DNA of 9,576 nt from Acidimicrobiia bacterium. Its GTDB lineage: Bacteria > Actinomycetota > Acidimicrobiia > IMCC26256 > JAENVU01. The translations under genes and the position numbers were made by a program. Location of the stretch: positions 1 through 9,576 of the forward strand of contig JADGON010000371.1 in the NCBI GenBank assembly GCA_017882945.1, read 5' to 3'. Every line of letters begins with the position of its first letter. The first letter of the stretch is position 1. Below, in pieces: positions 7,427 through 9,576 of this stretch. The notes beneath the pieces were generated by a model. The model did not search any database. It saw only the letters and a program-made list of their open reading frames with translations, and was not told where the DNA came from.

Positions 7427-8302
7427 GTGCGCTGGACCGTCGCGTTCCCCATGTTCCCTGCCGACCACCTGCTGCCGATGGCGCGAGCGGCCGAGGACGC
7501 AGGCTTCGACACGATCACCGTGCCCGACTCGGTCTTCTTCCCCGAGAACGTCGCCGAGAAGTACCCCTACTCGGCCGACGGCTCGCGGTTCTGGGCCGGC
7601 GACACACCGTTCGTCGACCCGTTCGTCGCGATCGCCGCGATGGCTGCGGTGACGGAGCGCATCCGCTTCCTGACCAACGTCGTGAAGCTCCCGATCCGCG
7701 ATCCGCTGCTCGTCGCCAAGCAGCTCTCGTCGATGGCGGTGCTCTCGAACGAGCGAGTCGGGCTCGGGGTCGGGCTCAGCTGGATGCCCGAAGAGTTCAC
7801 GTGGACCCACACCGACATGAAGACCCGCGGCAAGCGCGCCGACGAGATGATCGAGATCCTGCGCCTGGTGTGCGGCGGTGGCGGTCCGCAATGGGTCGAG
7901 TACCACGGCAGGTACTACGACTTCGATCGCCTCATGATCGCTCCCGCTCCTCAGCATGCTGTGCCGATCTCCGTGGGTGGACTCTCCGAACCGGCACTGC
8001 GGCGCGCGGCGAGGCTGGGCGACGGATGGATCTCGGTGCAGAACACCGCAGCCGACATCTCGGACGCGATCGACGCGCTCACCCGCTACCGCGCCGAGTA
8101 CGGGCGCAGCGACGTGCCGTTCGAGATCAACGCGCTGTGCATCGACGCCTTCGACCTCGACGGCTACCACCGGCTCGCCGACGCGGGTGTCACCGAGCTC
8201 CAGGCCGTTCCCTGGTACTTCTCCGGTGGCGACCCGAACGACCTGACCGTGCAGGTCGACTCCCTCTCCCGCTTCGCGGACGAGGTCATCACCCGGTTCT
8301 GA
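7427..8302 (+). CDS. LLM-class (luciferase-like), probably F420-dependent oxidoreductase, 291 aa
   Basis: Bacterial-luciferase-fold TIM-barrel flavin or deazaflavin oxidoreductase. It resembles the actinobacterial Rv2161c-type family, which usually uses coenzyme F420 for hydride transfer. Visible family features are the N-terminal MARAAEDAGFDTITVPDS (18-35), ERIRFLTNVVKLPIRDPLLVAKQL (77-100), the glycine-rich VGLGVGLSWMPEEF (111-124), YHGRYYDF (159-166) and PISVGGLSEPALRRAARLGDGW (180-201). F420 use is inferred from the family and cannot be separated from FMN by sequence reading alone. GTG 7427 lies 16 bp after the SDR stop with only a weak GCGAAGCGAG purine stretch upstream, so translational coupling with the SDR is possible. 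The last 14 bp overlap the end of the convergent membrane-protein gene. Confidence 0.9.
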   Translation: MRWTVAFPMFPADHLLPMARAAEDAGFDTITVPDSVFFPENVAEKYPYSADGSRFWAGDTPFVDPFVAIAAMAAVTERIRFLTNVVKLPIRDPLLVAKQLSSMAVLSNERVGLGVGLSWMPEEFTWTHTDMKTRGKRADEMIEILRLVCGGGGPQWVEYHGRYYDFDRLMIAPAPQHAVPISVGGLSEPALRRAARLGDGWISVQNTAADISDAIDALTRYRAEYGRSDVPFEINALCIDAFDLDGYHRLADAGVTELQAVPWYFSGGDPNDLTVQVDSLSRFADEVITRF

Positions 8303-9272
8303 TCACCCCGTCGGGCTCCGAGCCGGACGCGTCCGTCGTCGGCGGCTCGTCGTCGGTGGAGATCGGGTCGGCATCGGCGGGACGCCCCTCGGGCGTCTCG
8401 GCCTTCAGATCCTCGGGCGAGGGCACGAAGCCCGCGGCGCGGTCGATGAGCCGGTGCACGTTCGAGAGCATGCCTTCGTGCTCCTCGTGGTGGCGGTGGC
8501 GCGCCAGCCAGGCGGTGAGCAGGCAACCGATCCCGAACGTCACGAGCGGAACGGTGACGCCCAGCAGGTCGCCGAACACCACGGAGAACTGCTTGCCCAG
8601 CCGGTCGGCGACGCCGCTCCAACCGCGCAGGCTGACGGTGCCGACCGCCCACGCCGCCAGGCCCATCGCGAGCAGCAGCCCCGCCAGCGCGAGTGGCACC
8701 CGCATCTGCGTGAACGGCTGCTTGGACTCGGCCAGCTCCCGCCGCCGGCGCCAGACCACGAACGCCAGGAGCAGCGAGGCAAGCCCCGCGCCGATCGCCG
8801 CGCCGGCGACGAGCGCGCTGCCGAGCGGAGTGCCCTGTTCCACGTTGACGAGGTCCACCTGGCTCGGCTGGTGGGGGTTGTAACGCACCGGCAGCCGGCT
8901 CTGGATCCATTGCGCACCAGTCGACTCGACCTGCACCTCGGCGCGGTGTCGGCCACCCGAGCGGTCGTGGAAGAAGAGCCGCAACGTCAGGCCGTCCGTC
9001 TCGCGCACGTCGGTGATCTCGGCGGTCGTCCGGACCCAATCGCGGCCGACGCTGCGCTCGTGCCGCCACTCCTTCCACGCGCGGTCGAGCCGGGTGCCGC
9101 CGCCGATGAGCAGGGGCAGCGCGACGGCCAGGAGGACGACGATGATGGCGCCGATCAGCAGGCGGACCGGGTTGGCGACGAGCTCGTGGCCGTAGCCGGA
9201 GAGCCGGCGCCCGACCGCGAGGAGCCGGTCGATGCCGCGGTCCAGGCGGGTTCGGCGTGCTTCGTCGTCCAT
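8289..9272 (-). CDS. Membrane protein with DUF3592-like extracytoplasmic domain, 327 aa
   Basis: Integral membrane protein of unknown function. Four hydrophobic segments are visible, near residues 35-57, 150-174, 192-214 and 231-256. Between the first and second lies a beta-rich soluble region (about 75-145) containing VRTTAEITDVRETDGLTLRLFFHD and LPVRYNPHQPSQVDL, which resembles DUF3592 domains. The C-terminal tail (about 286-320) is acidic and Pro/Thr-rich, so probably disordered. The N-terminus is charged (MDDEARRTRLDRG). ATG 9272 is chosen because GAGG lies five bases upstream; the frame stays open to 9338 without family-like sequence. The stop overlaps the LLM gene by 14 bp tail to tail. 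It stands alone on its strand and is divergent from the aldo/keto reductase across 181 bp. No enzymatic motif seen. Confidence 0.85.
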   Translation of the reverse strand: MDDEARRTRLDRGIDRLLAVGRRLSGYGHELVANPVRLLIGAIIVVLLAVALPLLIGGGTRLDRAWKEWRHERSVGRDWVRTTAEITDVRETDGLTLRLFFHDRSGGRHRAEVQVESTGAQWIQSRLPVRYNPHQPSQVDLVNVEQGTPLGSALVAGAAIGAGLASLLLAFVVWRRRRELAESKQPFTQMRVPLALAGLLLAMGLAAWAVGTVSLRGWSGVADRLGKQFSVVFGDLLGVTVPLVTFGIGCLLTAWLARHRHHEEHEGMLSNVHRLIDRAAGFVPSPEDLKAETPEGRPADADPISTDDEPPTTDASGSEPDGVIRTG

Positions 9273-9411
9273 CGGATCCTCATGCTCACGGGTCTGCCCG
9301 TGATCGGCCACACCCGGGGAGTGCTGAACGGGAACCACCAGCGTCGCGCTTTCCCGGCCTCGGGAATACTCGGATCGCCGGAATTGGGCGGATCCTTGCC
9401 GACGCTGATCG

Positions 9412-9432
9412 CGTTTCGGGCGGCCGTTTCGG
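9412..9432 (+). repeat. 8-bp direct repeat in the aldo/keto reductase promoter region
   Basis: CGTTTCGG occurs at 9412-9419 and 9425-9432, thirteen bases apart. The pair covers roughly -42 to -22 relative to a start at 9454, overlapping the -35 position. It could be an operator, but a chance match is possible. Confidence 0.3.
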
Positions 9433-9441
9433 ACTCGGGGG

Positions 9442-9447
9442 TACGGT
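9442..9447 (+). promoter_or_regulatory. -10 element suggesting leaderless transcription of the aldo/keto reductase
   Basis: TACGGT matches TANNNT and ends six bases before the ATG at 9454. A normal -10 to start-site distance would therefore begin the transcript at the A of the start codon. No Shine-Dalgarno lies in front of the ATG. Leaderless mRNAs with this layout are common in actinobacteria. Confidence 0.5.
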
Positions 9448-9453
9448 CAGGGC

Positions 9454-9576
9454 ATGCGCTACCGGCCGCTCGGTGACTCCGGTCTCGTCGTGTCCCTCGT
9501 GGGACTCGGCGGCAACAACTTCGGCCGCCGCATCGATGTCGACGGCACGCGAGCCGTCGTCGATGCGGCATTCGAC
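9454..9576 (+). CDS. Aldo/keto reductase, N-terminal part, cut by window edge
   Basis: The 41 visible codons read MRYRPLGDSGLVVSLVGLGGNNFG, then a stretch ending VVDAAFD. This is the characteristic first hairpin and first barrel strand of aldo/keto reductases (the RxLGxSGLxVSxxGLG pattern), which reduce carbonyls with NADPH in the cytoplasm. The catalytic Asp/Tyr/Lys/His residues are beyond the edge. The first Asp of the active site normally follows soon after the final visible residues. ATG 9454 is the natural start by family alignment, with no Shine-Dalgarno but a -10 element just upstream. Subfamily and substrate cannot be told from this fragment. Confidence 0.85.
   Translation, partial: MRYRPLGDSGLVVSLVGLGGNNFGRRIDVDGTRAVVDAAFD

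Noticed and set aside
6346..7518. Minus-strand open frame of 390 codons
   Set aside because: Antisense shadow of the SDR gene, with no family features.

Overview
This 9.6 kb window is chromosomal-looking DNA from a high-GC actinobacterium. The evidence is dense, GC-rich coding with frequent GTG starts, a TANNNT-style -10 element directly in front of a start codon, an Rpf-like secreted lysozyme, an LLM-class (probably F420-dependent) oxidoreductase, and close family resemblance to Rhodococcus/Mycobacterium-type dehydrogenases. An Acidimicrobiia or related soil lineage is plausible but cannot be fixed from the sequence alone. No tRNA, rRNA, CRISPR array, insertion sequence or phage gene was seen.

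Left part (1-2301, minus strand): a HerA-like DNA-translocase ATPase is followed by the 5' part of sbcD (Mre11-type nuclease), which runs off the left edge. The two form a likely DNA-end-processing operon. Their 127-bp gap is almost filled by a perfect 2 x 57-bp tandem duplication whose inverted repeats can form mutually exclusive hairpins. A separate hairpin encloses the sbcD ribosome-binding site and start codon. Next come a 95-aa conserved-looking orphan protein (plus strand), and convergent to it a two-gene minus-strand unit: a 2,4-diaminopentanoate-dehydrogenase-like Rossmann enzyme followed by a GNAT acetyltransferase.

Right part (4270-9576): a divergent promoter region separates the dehydrogenase from a secreted coiled-coil/Rpf-like lysozyme. 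That region carries an 11-bp-spaced GTCAC direct repeat resembling MtrA response-regulator sites. Three oxidoreductases follow on the same strand: a zinc alcohol dehydrogenase of the Rhodococcus ruber ADH-A type, an SDR, and an LLM-class oxidoreductase. They look like part of a catabolic or xenobiotic redox set with unknown substrate. A four-helix membrane protein with a DUF3592-like domain lies convergent to the LLM gene and overlaps it by 14 bp. The window ends in the first 41 codons of an aldo/keto reductase whose promoter suggests a leaderless mRNA.

Most genes are ordinary family members. The parts worth a second look are the herA-sbcD junction, the non-canonical P-loop of the HerA-like ATPase, and the candidate MtrA site.
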